Source: Microbulbifer variabilis (GTDB taxonomy: Bacteria; Pseudomonadota; Gammaproteobacteria; Pseudomonadales; Cellvibrionaceae). From it: a stretch of 64,000 nucleotides of DNA. This document shows, piece by piece, positions 54,217 through 63,744 of the stretch; positions within the stretch are counted from its first letter, which is position 1; every line of letters begins with the position of its first letter. The position numbers and the translations under genes are program-made. Below the pieces are notes generated by a model, which was given only the letters and a program-made list of their open reading frames with translations, was not told the origin of the DNA and made no database searches. The stretch lies in NCBI RefSeq assembly GCF_023716485.1, contig NZ_CP092418.1, forward strand, positions 3,207,001 to 3,271,000. The letters run 5' to 3'.

Positions 54217-54707
54217 CTTGTCTCACTACCTTAACCGTTTACTGATAAGCCCTTTGCTAAGGGACTTGTTAACGGGGGCACTATACAACATCTCTTCTCT
54301 AAATCAGGTAATCAGAACTATCAGGGTAATTGACCCTCAAGTGCGCCTAGGGGTTGCCCAAAGATAAAGGAAGGGGAAGATGACCTGTACTCAAGCCTGT
54401 GTAGGCTCTCATCCATAGTTTAACCATGCATGCCAACCCTGAATGAAATTAGCATTTAAATAGAAAGTAAAAGTCGAAAAGCTAAAAACACATTCACCGG
54501 AACTTAAATATTTAACTATAGCTTGTGAATTGTGAGAACCATTTCTTATCGACAACATGTAAGACTTGAAGAAATTTTACCTGTGAATCTACAGCAAAAT
54601 CAAAAAAACTAAAAACCACCTTTAACTTGTATGCTGGTTATTGTTTAATTTCGTAAGTTAAAATCATAAAAGTCTAAATACTAACATTTAATAAAAGAGG
54701 CTTGCCA
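54217..54707. other. Intergenic region upstream of the haloalkane dehalogenase
   Basis: About 490 bp, AT-rich, between divergent genes. No credible gene or repeat is seen. AGAGG just before 54708 is the ribosome site of the dehalogenase gene. Confidence 0.4.
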
Positions 54708-55625
54708 ATGCCTATTGAGCGATTAAGAACTCCCGAAGAGCGCTTTTCCCTTCTGCCAGGCTTTCCCTATCAACCAAAATACATCGATACTCTGGATGGA
54801 TACGATTCAATGCGTATGGCCTATATTGATGAAGGCACCTCTGATGCAGAAACAACATTTCTTTGCCTACATGGGGAACCAACCTGGAGCTATCTGTACC
54901 GAAAAATGATTCCAGTATTCATAGAAGCTGGGCACCGGGTTATTGCTCCTGATCTCTTTGGTTTTGGTCGTTCCGATAAACCAACAGATGACAATACTTA
55001 CACCTTTAATTTTCATCGCAACAGCCTGATACAACTTATTGAACACCTAGACCTAAAAAATATCACTTTGGTATGCCAGGACTGGGGTGGACTTCTAGGC
55101 CTCACTCTGCCAATGGATATGCCGGAAAGATTTACACGATTACTGGTAATGAACACTGCGATTGCAGCGGGGGATGGCGCTTCGGAAGGTTTTTATCAAT
55201 GGAGAAATTTTTCTGTCAGTGTTCCAGAGATACCGGTAGGCGGCTTAATTGCCACTGATGCCAGATCGGAAATCAATCTATTTGATATAGTGGCTTATGA
55301 TGCTCCCTTTCCCGATAACAGCTATAAGGCCGGTGTTCGTCGCTTCCCCTCAATTGTTCCCGTTGATCCCGATATGGAGGGTGTAGAATTGGGACTAGAG
55401 GCCAGAAATTTCTGGTCCAAGACCTGGGAAGGCGATAGCTTTATGGCAATTGGAATGAGGGATGCCGTACTCGGTGAAAAAGTAATGGAAATGCTTAGGG
55501 GGATTATCAAAAATTGTCCTCCGCCTCTCAAGCTTGAAGAGGCTGGTCACTTCGTACAGGAATATGGCAAGGAAATTGCTGAAAAAGCCCTATCTCATTT
55601 TCAGCTACAAAAACCTGCCCAATAG
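54708..55625 (+). CDS. Haloalkane dehalogenase, subfamily I
   Basis: This 305-residue alpha/beta hydrolase keeps the DhlA-type active site. HGEPTWSYLYRKM carries the oxyanion residues, VCQDWGG has nucleophile Asp125 and halide-stabilising Trp126, FYQWRNFS supplies a second Trp in the cap, MRDAVLG holds the acid, and EAGHFVQE the catalytic His281. It hydrolyses carbon-halogen bonds, giving an alcohol and halide. The numbering is nearly identical to Xanthobacter DhlA (Asp124, Trp125, Trp175). ATG at 54708 is preferred to TTG at 54702 because of AGAGG spacing. It is convergent with the ceramidase gene across a terminator. Confidence 0.9.
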   Translation: MPIERLRTPEERFSLLPGFPYQPKYIDTLDGYDSMRMAYIDEGTSDAETTFLCLHGEPTWSYLYRKMIPVFIEAGHRVIAPDLFGFGRSDKPTDDNTYTFNFHRNSLIQLIEHLDLKNITLVCQDWGGLLGLTLPMDMPERFTRLLVMNTAIAAGDGASEGFYQWRNFSVSVPEIPVGGLIATDARSEINLFDIVAYDAPFPDNSYKAGVRRFPSIVPVDPDMEGVELGLEARNFWSKTWEGDSFMAIGMRDAVLGEKVMEMLRGIIKNCPPPLKLEEAGHFVQEYGKEIAEKALSHFQLQKPAQ

Positions 55626-55658
55626 ATAAGAGTTAAAAAATTAGTGTTTATTGCATCT

Positions 55659-55688
55659 AAATCAGGCCGAATTAACGGCCTGATTTAC
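55659..55688. terminator. Bidirectional terminator
   Basis: AAATCAGGCCG (55659-55669) pairs perfectly with CGGCCTGATTT (55676-55686) around AATTAA. It sits between the convergent dehalogenase and ceramidase genes and has A and T flanks for both directions. Confidence 0.8.
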
Positions 55689-55714
55689 TAATCGAATAAT
55701 TTGATCAACACAAC

Positions 55715-57799
55715 TCAGTTATTGACAGTAAAACTGCTCGACTTGCCTGAGTAGCTGCTAACCTTCCCTGTCCAGCCACTTTTCCAGTTTCCCTTGTGTT
55801 TTATGCGATAAGTACCCGCAGGAGTATCCTCACCAATTACCCACTGCCCTTCAGCAAAGGAGCAGGCCAGGCAGTCTACCGCAGTATCCCGTGTCCAGAT
55901 AAAGCGAGTATCCAAGTCATTGTCAGTAAGATAGGTTTCCCAGTTGCCATTTACCTTACGTTGAATCTCTATAAAGGTATCTCCCGTTCTGAAATCGTTA
56001 CGGGGATGACCGGAGCGAAAACTCGCGGAGACAGTATCACCAACAGAATAGTTGCTACGTACATCATTCCAAACCTGGCCGAAGGATTCCCATAGGCGCT
56101 TATCATCGTAGACGACACCAATGACATGAATTATTTGGTCATTCGATAAATCTGTTGGTGTCGGCCCTGCATCCACCGCCAGATTATTATTCATGGCGTT
56201 GGCCATACCTGTATAAATCTGTTGATAAGCCGCCAGGGTGTTGGGCCCATAGATCGTGTGCCCCCCCTCATAGTGTTGCCTGTCAAATTCTTCATGAGTG
56301 GTCACATAACCGGTATAAGCATTGGCCAAACCGGCAATAACTACCCTGGTAACACCGTGCCCCTGCATTGAGGCCAATACCTTCTCTTCCAGGCGGCGAC
56401 CAGCCATAGTGGTCATTTCACTCGGCGCAGCCACTAGGACCAGTGATCCAATGCGAAACATCTGAAATGGCAGATAAGGAGTATACAACTGCTGCCCTAC
56501 TACTTTACGCTCAACAAAAGTGGGTTTGGGATATTGGCAAGGATCATCCTGTGTATCCTTATAAACGGCAGCCGCAGAGAAAGCATTCATTAACCCAAAG
56601 AGCGGGAAACCTCTGACCACTGATTCGAATAGGCTTTCGCTGCGATCCCACTCAGTGCCTTCGTTTTCAACTGACATCCCCTCGAAAATACCATCAATCC
56701 CACTGGGACCATCCCAGGAAGAGCCAGCTGTGAATGACCAGCCCACGGCACCTTCGCAAATGTTTTGCTGACCTTCGCCAGTATATTCCCCGGCTACGGT
56801 ATAACCGGGGAAATATATGTATTGATGGCGATAATCAAGATTGTTCAATAATTTATTGTTCGAGGTGCTGTAAAGAGACTTCGCTTTGTTTGCCTGTTTT
56901 TCTGCAGCCAACTCAAGACTCTCATATTCACTGGAGCCACAACCATTCCCTGGGCCACAAATATTGGGAGAAGCATCACCTAGATTGCTATTGGCAAAGG
57001 CCGCAACAAGATTTCCTGTCGAATCTGTCTGATTTGAAGCCCATTGCTCAAATAAATAACTGGCAGCTCCCTTGTGATCACTACTCAACTGACGTTGACC
57101 GGTACCAAGTGAAACATTGTGTAGCGCAAACCAGTTAATAATGCCCAATGCTTTATTATTCGCATTAACCAGCTTGAGCTGCGTCATAGTTTTGTTGGTA
57201 TTGTATTGGTAATTGCCCGTATCCGGATTTTGCGCGTAGGGCTCCGGGTTGCGGTTGATACTCGTGTTGAGCAAGGTACCTTGCTCCAGGTAAATGTCGC
57301 CCTCTGCCAAACTGCTATTTGCCATAACAATAGATTGGTAGATACCTTCTACGATCGCGTTATAGTTATCTTCCGCATAACCCAGTGCACTCATATTGAG
57401 CATCACATAGTGATCATAACCTCCAGGGCCTACGTGGGTGTGGGTGGCCGTGAGCATCACATTTTCATCTGTAAAGCGGTCGTTGCCATACCTACTCTTG
57501 AGCTTGGCAACCACACCCTGTTTAACACCTTGAGTAATACTCTGTAAATCGGCGGAAACAAATACCAGACGCTGACTATCCTGAGGATTGGCAATTACAA
57601 AAGCACGGGACCACAAGCGGCTATGAATTCCTTTGGTTGTCTGACTGGTTTCTCCATAACCAACCATACCAACATCGGCGGCTGGCCCAGTGATATCGTA
57701 TTTACCCGTACCTAATAGCCACTCTGCACTAAGAGCCAGGGGGGAGAATCCAAGCAGTATAAAAAATGTGGTATACCATCGAATTATTTTTGTCTTCAT
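55715..57799 (-). CDS. Neutral/alkaline ceramidase
   Basis: This 694-residue exported ceramidase has a signal peptide to about residue 24 (LGFSPLALSA). Catalytic features of the Pseudomonas enzyme are present: ATHTHVGPGGY with zinc ligands His120 and His122, WFALHNVS with His227, SSDHKGAASYLFE, and NSNLGDASPN with the nucleophile Ser277. The C-terminal part forms the immunoglobulin-like domain (RSGHPRNDFRTGDTFIEIQRK to the end). It hydrolyses the amide bond of ceramide to sphingosine and fatty acid and would act outside the cell or in the periplasm. The host range of substrates, perhaps eukaryotic sphingolipids, is inferred. Confidence 0.92.
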   Translation of the reverse strand: MKTKIIRWYTTFFILLGFSPLALSAEWLLGTGKYDITGPAADVGMVGYGETSQTTKGIHSRLWSRAFVIANPQDSQRLVFVSADLQSITQGVKQGVVAKLKSRYGNDRFTDENVMLTATHTHVGPGGYDHYVMLNMSALGYAEDNYNAIVEGIYQSIVMANSSLAEGDIYLEQGTLLNTSINRNPEPYAQNPDTGNYQYNTNKTMTQLKLVNANNKALGIINWFALHNVSLGTGQRQLSSDHKGAASYLFEQWASNQTDSTGNLVAAFANSNLGDASPNICGPGNGCGSSEYESLELAAEKQANKAKSLYSTSNNKLLNNLDYRHQYIYFPGYTVAGEYTGEGQQNICEGAVGWSFTAGSSWDGPSGIDGIFEGMSVENEGTEWDRSESLFESVVRGFPLFGLMNAFSAAAVYKDTQDDPCQYPKPTFVERKVVGQQLYTPYLPFQMFRIGSLVLVAAPSEMTTMAGRRLEEKVLASMQGHGVTRVVIAGLANAYTGYVTTHEEFDRQHYEGGHTIYGPNTLAAYQQIYTGMANAMNNNLAVDAGPTPTDLSNDQIIHVIGVVYDDKRLWESFGQVWNDVRSNYSVGDTVSASFRSGHPRNDFRTGDTFIEIQRKVNGNWETYLTDNDLDTRFIWTRDTAVDCLACSFAEGQWVIGEDTPAGTYRIKHKGNWKSGWTGKVSSYSGKSSSFTVNN

Positions 57800-58566
57800 T
57801 TTTTCTCCATAATTTTTATACGAAAAGTCCTTTCAAAGGCCCTCTATCCTTGATTTCAAGGCGCCAAGAAGCCAGTCCCTTCCGAAAAAATCAGCTTGAT
57901 ATTGTGTGATAAAAACTGGCCGAACCAGTGGATACCTGTGAGTAATTACCAACTACTCACAACGGTTTTCTCTTCCTGATACCGCTGCCTTAGCATTCTA
58001 GAAACTGCGAAGAATGATCGGCAGGGTCGATGTCCTTGATCGCACCAGGCGTTTATTATTCTGTAAAGGCACGCGGGTGCCAGCATACTCTAATTATCCC
58101 AGTCAGTGTGGTTAACAGAACTCAACGGCCGCCAAAATAAATCTGACATGATAAATTTCAAAGTAATACCAACCCAATAAAAAACAGAAATAACAATTAA
58201 TTATTTCTGTTTGCGCCAACTGACAGCACTATTTATCTTATAAAGCACAACAATAAAAAGATGACTCGCGCGTTCTAACAAACGCCTGATCAGCCGCTCA
58301 TCTACCATGGCGATAAAGGACGTAATGAAAAAAAAGACCGATAAAACTCATAGGCTTCCAGTAAACAATCACTGAGGAATGCTGGGAAGGGGATCAAAGT
58401 ATGGCTAGGTCTTTTCCGGATAAAATGGCCTACAAATGGGAGGAAATAGAGAAAAATATACCTTGGCTATTTAGTCATGAAAATCCCGATATTCCAGAAA
58501 GAAACTTTATTGCCCAGAAAGGGCCCTAAGATGAGTTGCAAATAATGAATAATCAGTGGTTAGCAA
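57800..58566. other. Intergenic region with one candidate small ORF
   Basis: About 770 bp between the divergent ceramidase and multidomain enzyme genes. The left two thirds show nothing assignable. A 42-codon frame with a strong purine-rich ribosome site lies at 58401-58529, close to the next gene. Confidence 0.4.
58401..58529 (+). CDS. Candidate 42-residue small protein
   Basis: ATG at 58401 follows GGGAAGGGG at good spacing and runs 42 codons to TAA at 58527-58529. The product, MARSFPDKMAYKW...FIAQKGP, is charged and aromatic-rich, with no signal peptide or membrane segment. It lies 37 bp before the multidomain enzyme gene on the same strand and could be a leader peptide, a small protein or a gene remnant. 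The only supports are the ribosome site and a plausible amino acid composition. Confidence 0.35.
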   Translation: MARSFPDKMAYKWEEIEKNIPWLFSHENPDIPERNFIAQKGP

Positions 58567-61500
58567 ATGCGTATTAAATTACTCAAAGCGGGTTTCACCT
58601 CCCTATTCTTACTCGGCATCACACCTCTCTCCATGGCCGCAACCAACTGTAAGGTCAATATGGTTGTCCAAAGTCAATGGGATAAGGGCTATATGGCCTC
58701 TGTAGTGGTCCGCAATACTGGCACAGAGCCTATTAATGGATGGAACCTTAATTGGCAATGGCCCGGAGACCAGGTAATTGACGGCTCCTGGAATGCCAAA
58801 ATTTCCCAAAATGGCAATACTGCAACAGCGGAAGGTACAGGTGACTTTGCCAATATTCCCGTGGGGGAGGCTCGCTCTTTTGGCTTTAATATCGCCTACT
58901 CTGGAGGAACACAAGTCCCCTCCAAAATCAATGCCAGTTGTCAGAATCAGCAAACCCCTCCACCGACAACATCAGAGCCACCGAAAACCAGCCCGCCCTT
59001 ATCAGCAATAGAGAGCTACAACTATATTTTGGGCACCCAGACTATCAGCCCTAAGTACAGCTTCACAGGCGAAGGCTCTCTTGTCGAATCCGCTAAAGCC
59101 ATCCGCGCAATGGGGTCCAACCTACTTAAGATCGCCCTGTCTACCGGCTTGTACGATGAACTTAATGGCTTGGGCCTTGACTACCAGTTCAAACGGATGC
59201 TGGAAGAAGTACCCGCTTACCGAGAGGTGCTTGATATGGACTTCTCCCACTATATGTTCTGGGTGGAGGACTCCGGATCTTGGATGGACAATAAAGGCAT
59301 GTCTCAGGAAGAGCTCACCTGGCAGTACGATAAGATTTATGCGATGGCCGAGTATCTGTTAACGAAATACAGCGGCTCAGGTAAAACGTTTATGATCGGT
59401 CATTGGGAGGGCGACTGGAACCTCGTGCAAAAAGCCGATGGAACACGGGACGACAACCAAGTGAAGATTGACCCGCTGCGTATTCAGGGATTGATCGACT
59501 GGCTCAATATTCGCCAAAAAGCCATTGAAGATGCCAAGGCCAACATTCCCCACTCCAACGTCAACTTGTATCATTATGTAGAGGTGAATCGGGTTGAATC
59601 CGCAATGCAGGGTAAAGAGCGCATCACCAACGCAGTGTTACCACACACCAATGTCGACCTCGTTTCCTACTCAGCCTATGATCTGACTACTAAAGAGAAA
59701 CATTCTGATTTCGCCACCCTACACGCCGAGCTAACTAAAGCACTGGACTTTATTGAGTCAAAACTGCCGAAAAAAACTGGCCTGCCCTTCGAAAAGCGGG
59801 TGTTTATCGGTGAATACGGTTACGGTGAATCTTGGTTTAAAGACTGGGGCACCCGCTCTGGTGAAGCGCAAGATATGTTGTCTCGCAATGTAATTAAAAC
59901 CTCTCTTGAGTGGGGCTCTCCCTTTATTCTCTACTGGCAGATGTACGGGAACGAATACGATAGCTGGATTAAAGAATTTGTCGGTTACTGGTTGATTGAT
60001 AACAATGGCAATAAAAAGGAGATTTATCAAACCCACAAGAATTTTTACACTGATGCCAAGAGCTATCTAAATAACTATCACACCAAGCAGGGGGCTCTAC
60101 CCTCAGAGTCTGAATTCCGCGCTTTTGCCCTAAAATGGTTTGAATCCTCTACTGCTACTAAACCTGACAACACCTCTGAGCCCACATCAGGTACGAACAC
60201 AGGGAACGGCACTAATACTGGAACTGAGCCAACACCCACAACACCCGCAGAGCAACCCCAAGCCTCAGGTCAATGTACGGTGGAATACGCCATTCAAAAT
60301 GACTGGGGTAATGGATTTATGGCCAATGTTGTCATACGCAATACCGGGGATCAGCCACTGGATGCTTGGCAAATAAAATGGCAATGGCCGGGCAATCAAA
60401 AAGTAACCCACTTTTGGAATGCTGAGGTGGTTGACCACTCTGGTTCGGTAACCGCTAGCGGCCAGGATGTTATTCCACCAGGAGAGGCACGTGCCTTTGG
60501 ATTTAATGGCGAGTATAGCGGAACCAATAGTCAGCCAACTCTTAATGCCACCTGCCAAGCCAGCGGTTCATCCCAGGTTGGCACCGGCAATCCAGCAACT
60601 CCCCCCGTAGCCGGAAACCGGCCCGACGATCGCGGAAGCTCCTCTCAGGATGGTGCCGGTAAAATCAAACTTTGGTTTATCGGGGATTCAATCACCTATG
60701 GTATGACCACCCTGCCCTACAACTCAATGGGGTTCCGCTCACAAATCTGGCAGCAAATCGTCGAGGCCTCTGATGGGAAATCCAGCTTTCCCCTAAGCAG
60801 TAGCGATAATAACGGCAGCCTGACCATTAGCTATAATGGTCAGCCCGTAGAAACTATTGGTACTGTGAGTGGCCCAACCGGATCCGATGGAGTAGAGAAG
60901 AAGACTGGAAATTACTGGCATACCGGAATTCCTGGAGCAAGTACGAGCGATATGCAGTGCTTTCTTAATCCTACAGGCCATCAAATCCCAGCAGGTTATA
61001 GCTCTGCCAGCTGCGCAGATGCTATTGCCTACTTTAATTCTGTCGTTACTGAAATGTGTCGTGAAAGTGGTAACAGCGCAGGGTGGTTAGACAACCAAAC
61101 CTGCCCATTAAACCTAAATCTGGCGGCATCAGATGCTATTATTGTGCCTATCCAGCTGGGCACAAACGATATCACCCATCTCAACCGGAATGGTGCTACC
61201 CAATGTAGTGCGGCTCCGAAGGCTGGGAGTCTAACGGCCAAGCGCCTAGACGAAGTAGTGGAAAGCATTATCTCTAGCAATAATACTCGAGATAAAACAA
61301 CGTTGGTGGGCAAAATATACAGCCACCTAAGTGCAATGGGTATACCGGATAATAAAATTGCCTTTGTAATTTCCACCATTCCCCGTAGAACGAACTTGGA
61401 TGGTCAGGACCCTTCCAACCATTGTACAGACTATTACAACACGAAAATCAAAAGTACTATTGCTAGTATCACTCCTCCGGTAAAGATTCTTCTTGTTGAT

Positions 61501-61683
61501 CAGGGCAATATTGTACCGACAGGTGATTCTGTACACCCAACAACAGCCGGACATAAAGTTATGGCCTGCAACTTGCTGTATGGCTATAACTATGGGCACT
61601 CAGGAAATTTTAACTGTCCTACCCCAAATAGCACACCAAAAACTGGTTTACTGCATGCTTTTGCTGCTGTATCAGTAAAATAG
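58567..61683 (+). CDS. CBM2 - glycosidase-like - CBM2 - SGNH esterase multidomain enzyme
   Basis: This 1038-residue secreted protein has a signal peptide to about residue 25. A family 2 carbohydrate-binding module (28-125, Cys28 and Cys125 at the ends, Trp-rich WNLNWQWPG) is followed by a Pro/Thr linker and a catalytic-like domain at about 150-505. Candidate acid/base Glu281 (HWEGDW) and nucleophile Glu416 (GEYGYGE) suggest a TIM-barrel glycosidase, family not assigned. A Thr/Gly/Pro linker leads to a second CBM2 (570-663). The last part (700-1015) is an SGNH/GDSL hydrolase: GDSIT with Ser708, GTND at 865-868, and DSVH with Asp987 and His990. CBM2 modules bind cellulose or xylan, so it probably cleaves and deacylates plant or algal polysaccharide. 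Confidence 0.85.
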   Translation: MRIKLLKAGFTSLFLLGITPLSMAATNCKVNMVVQSQWDKGYMASVVVRNTGTEPINGWNLNWQWPGDQVIDGSWNAKISQNGNTATAEGTGDFANIPVGEARSFGFNIAYSGGTQVPSKINASCQNQQTPPPTTSEPPKTSPPLSAIESYNYILGTQTISPKYSFTGEGSLVESAKAIRAMGSNLLKIALSTGLYDELNGLGLDYQFKRMLEEVPAYREVLDMDFSHYMFWVEDSGSWMDNKGMSQEELTWQYDKIYAMAEYLLTKYSGSGKTFMIGHWEGDWNLVQKADGTRDDNQVKIDPLRIQGLIDWLNIRQKAIEDAKANIPHSNVNLYHYVEVNRVESAMQGKERITNAVLPHTNVDLVSYSAYDLTTKEKHSDFATLHAELTKALDFIESKLPKKTGLPFEKRVFIGEYGYGESWFKDWGTRSGEAQDMLSRNVIKTSLEWGSPFILYWQMYGNEYDSWIKEFVGYWLIDNNGNKKEIYQTHKNFYTDAKSYLNNYHTKQGALPSESEFRAFALKWFESSTATKPDNTSEPTSGTNTGNGTNTGTEPTPTTPAEQPQASGQCTVEYAIQNDWGNGFMANVVIRNTGDQPLDAWQIKWQWPGNQKVTHFWNAEVVDHSGSVTASGQDVIPPGEARAFGFNGEYSGTNSQPTLNATCQASGSSQVGTGNPATPPVAGNRPDDRGSSSQDGAGKIKLWFIGDSITYGMTTLPYNSMGFRSQIWQQIVEASDGKSSFPLSSSDNNGSLTISYNGQPVETIGTVSGPTGSDGVEKKTGNYWHTGIPGASTSDMQCFLNPTGHQIPAGYSSASCADAIAYFNSVVTEMCRESGNSAGWLDNQTCPLNLNLAASDAIIVPIQLGTNDITHLNRNGATQCSAAPKAGSLTAKRLDEVVESIISSNNTRDKTTLVGKIYSHLSAMGIPDNKIAFVISTIPRRTNLDGQDPSNHCTDYYNTKIKSTIASITPPVKILLVDQGNIVPTGDSVHPTTAGHKVMACNLLYGYNYGHSGNFNCPTPNSTPKTGLLHAFAAVSVK

Positions 61684-61746
61684 CCTCTATTAGCTACTAG
61701 AAAGGAGTTCTAAAAAATTCTAGTAATCCATTAAAAAAGAAGTGAT

Positions 61747-62163
61747 TTATTGCGGAGCATTTTTGCAAGATGTAAAGTCCCCATGAATTGGTGCGGTATC
61801 ATAAATAATTGTTACAGCCATAAAAGTACTGAAATCTTCCGTTAAATCGAAGAGGTCTACCACATCAATTGTGGCCGGACCTCTTCCTTCTACTGACCGG
61901 GTATAGCTAAGATGTAATGCAACTTGGTTAGTCTTTAACACACCCGAAAGTATATTATTCAGTTTCATAGCACGATCACTAATTGACTGAAAAATATAGG
62001 AATAAAAACTCTCTACTGAGCAATTCCCAAAAATTGGCGAATAGACCAAAGCATTTTCTGAAAACAATGAAAGAAGTGTATCCAAGTCCCCCCGCTCCAA
62101 GGCAGATAGATATTGGTAACAGAGCTGCTCGGTCTCTTTAATATCTACAGATTTCTTCATCAT
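61747..62163 (-). CDS. NTF2-like / SnoaL-like protein
   Basis: This 138-residue protein has the short cone-shaped alpha+beta fold of the SnoaL/NTF2 group: EQLCYQYLSALERGDLDTLLSLFSENALVYSP at the start, a helical middle, and later beta strands including ATIDVVDLFDLTEDF. Such proteins include small isomerases, hydratases and binding proteins. Its start overlaps the lyase stop (ATGA), so it is co-translated with a PcaB-like lyase. The pairing suggests a shared small-molecule pathway, but the substrate is unknown. Confidence 0.75.
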   Translation of the reverse strand: MMKKSVDIKETEQLCYQYLSALERGDLDTLLSLFSENALVYSPIFGNCSVESFYSYIFQSISDRAMKLNNILSGVLKTNQVALHLSYTRSVEGRGPATIDVVDLFDLTEDFSTFMAVTIIYDTAPIHGDFTSCKNAPQ

Positions 62164-63509
62164 TTATCTTGCCTAGCCAAAGTTCGATCCACCATCTCAC
62201 CACAAAGCCCAAGGTAATTATTGGGGTCAAGCAGCTTATCCACTTCATTATCGGTTAAGGCCTTAGAAACCTCATTATTCTCCTTTAATAGATCCGCAAA
62301 TGGTCGATCAGTTTCCATTGCTTGACAGCAAATTTTGTAAACAAGATCGTGAGCTTTCTCACGGCCAATCTTTGGGCCTAGCCCCATCATCACCGCTTCA
62401 GAAGAAACCAAACCTCCAGTCATCTGTAAATTTCGCATCATATTATCTGGGTGTACATTGAGACCCCGCAACGCGAACTTCGCCTGTGCCAATGCCGCAG
62501 CGGATAAACAAAAGATTTCAGGAAGAACTACCCACTCAATCTCCCAGGTTCCCGTCGCACGCTCGTGATCTTCCTCCATAGCATTGAGTAACGCCGCCAC
62601 CTGTTGTCGCACAATGGGCACTATTCCACTCATATATACTGAGGAAACTGGATTGTGCTTTTGCGGCATAGTGCTAGAAGCACCGCGCCCCGCAGTGAAA
62701 GGCTCCGTTACCTCCCCGACTTCTGTCTGTGCCATCAGTTTGATATCTAGGGCTATCTTACTCAGAGTGCCGGTGATTAGCCCCAATAGACAGGCGAGTT
62801 CAGCTATCCGATCACGCATGGTATGCCAGGCGATAACAGGTATAGCGAGATTAAGCTCCTTCATAAGTCCAGCCTGCACCTCTAGGCCTTGATCTCCCAA
62901 GGAGGCTAGGTTTCCCGCAGCACCACCAAATTCCCCGACTAGGACTCGTTTCTTAATTTCTGCAAGCCGTTGCTGGTGCCGATGAAAACCCGCTAACCAC
63001 ACAGCTGCTTTATAGCCAAAAGTAATTGGTACAGCTTGTTGAAGGTTACTTCTCGCAACCATTGGCGTATCCCGGTAATCCTCGGCTAGAGAGGCCAGCG
63101 CACCGGCGATTTCATCTACTTCCGTCTCCACAAGCTTTAATGCTGCACGAATCTGCAATACAGTAGCGGTGTCGGTAATGTCCTGAGTTGTTGTGCCCCA
63201 GTGGCACCACTGCCCTAGCCCCCCCTTACAACGCTCAACTAACTGCTGTACAACTCCAAATACCGGGTAGCCAATTAACTCTGTCTGGGATCTCAACTGC
63301 TCAAGGTCAATTTCTTCAGCACGACAATGATGGCAAATCTCATCTGCTGCCTCTTTGGGAATGATATCAAGTCTCGCCTGTACCCTGGCCAAGGCAGCCT
63401 CTACATCCAAGTAGTACTGAACTCTTTGCCGGTCAGAAAAGATCTCACTCATGGCAGGAGTGCTAAAGAGACCAGAAAAGACCTGCGAGTCTATAAGAGT
63501 TGCAGCCAT
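62160..63509 (-). CDS. Fumarase/aspartase superfamily lyase, PcaB-like
   Basis: This 449-residue protein belongs to the class II fumarase/adenylosuccinate lyase superfamily, nearest in motif pattern to 3-carboxy-cis,cis-muconate cycloisomerase. It has GTTTQDITDTA at 105-115, a VARSNLQQAVPITFGYK strand-helix, and the signature loop SSTMPQKHNP at 278-287 with the catalytic Ser region. Superfamily members are homotetramers that add or remove a group across a C-C or C-N bond next to a carboxylate. No other beta-ketoadipate pathway gene is near, so it may act on another substrate. It is coupled to an NTF2-like gene by a 4-bp overlap. Confidence 0.85.
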   Translation of the reverse strand: MAATLIDSQVFSGLFSTPAMSEIFSDRQRVQYYLDVEAALARVQARLDIIPKEAADEICHHCRAEEIDLEQLRSQTELIGYPVFGVVQQLVERCKGGLGQWCHWGTTTQDITDTATVLQIRAALKLVETEVDEIAGALASLAEDYRDTPMVARSNLQQAVPITFGYKAAVWLAGFHRHQQRLAEIKKRVLVGEFGGAAGNLASLGDQGLEVQAGLMKELNLAIPVIAWHTMRDRIAELACLLGLITGTLSKIALDIKLMAQTEVGEVTEPFTAGRGASSTMPQKHNPVSSVYMSGIVPIVRQQVAALLNAMEEDHERATGTWEIEWVVLPEIFCLSAAALAQAKFALRGLNVHPDNMMRNLQMTGGLVSSEAVMMGLGPKIGREKAHDLVYKICCQAMETDRPFADLLKENNEVSKALTDNEVDKLLDPNNYLGLCGEMVDRTLARQDK

Positions 63510-63744
63510 TGTTAACCTCCCAAATAACAGGTAACAGCAGCGCTTTAAAGCAAAGTGTAATAATCAAGAAGAGCATAAAATGAGGCAAATACAAGCATCA
63601 GGGTGCATATGCCACATTTTCTTTACAGAGTAGACAATAGTCCCAACTTTTAGAGACATTGGTATGATCCATAGCTGGTAAACTTAACGGGGTCAAATTA
63701 AGAAACTATGTAATCAAATTGAAGCAAAGTTGAGATATTCGGCG

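Noticed and set aside
61695..61725. TACTAGAA/TTCTAGTA inverted repeat after the multidomain enzyme gene
   Set aside because: The stem is AT-rich with a 15-base loop and no T run, too weak to call as a terminator.
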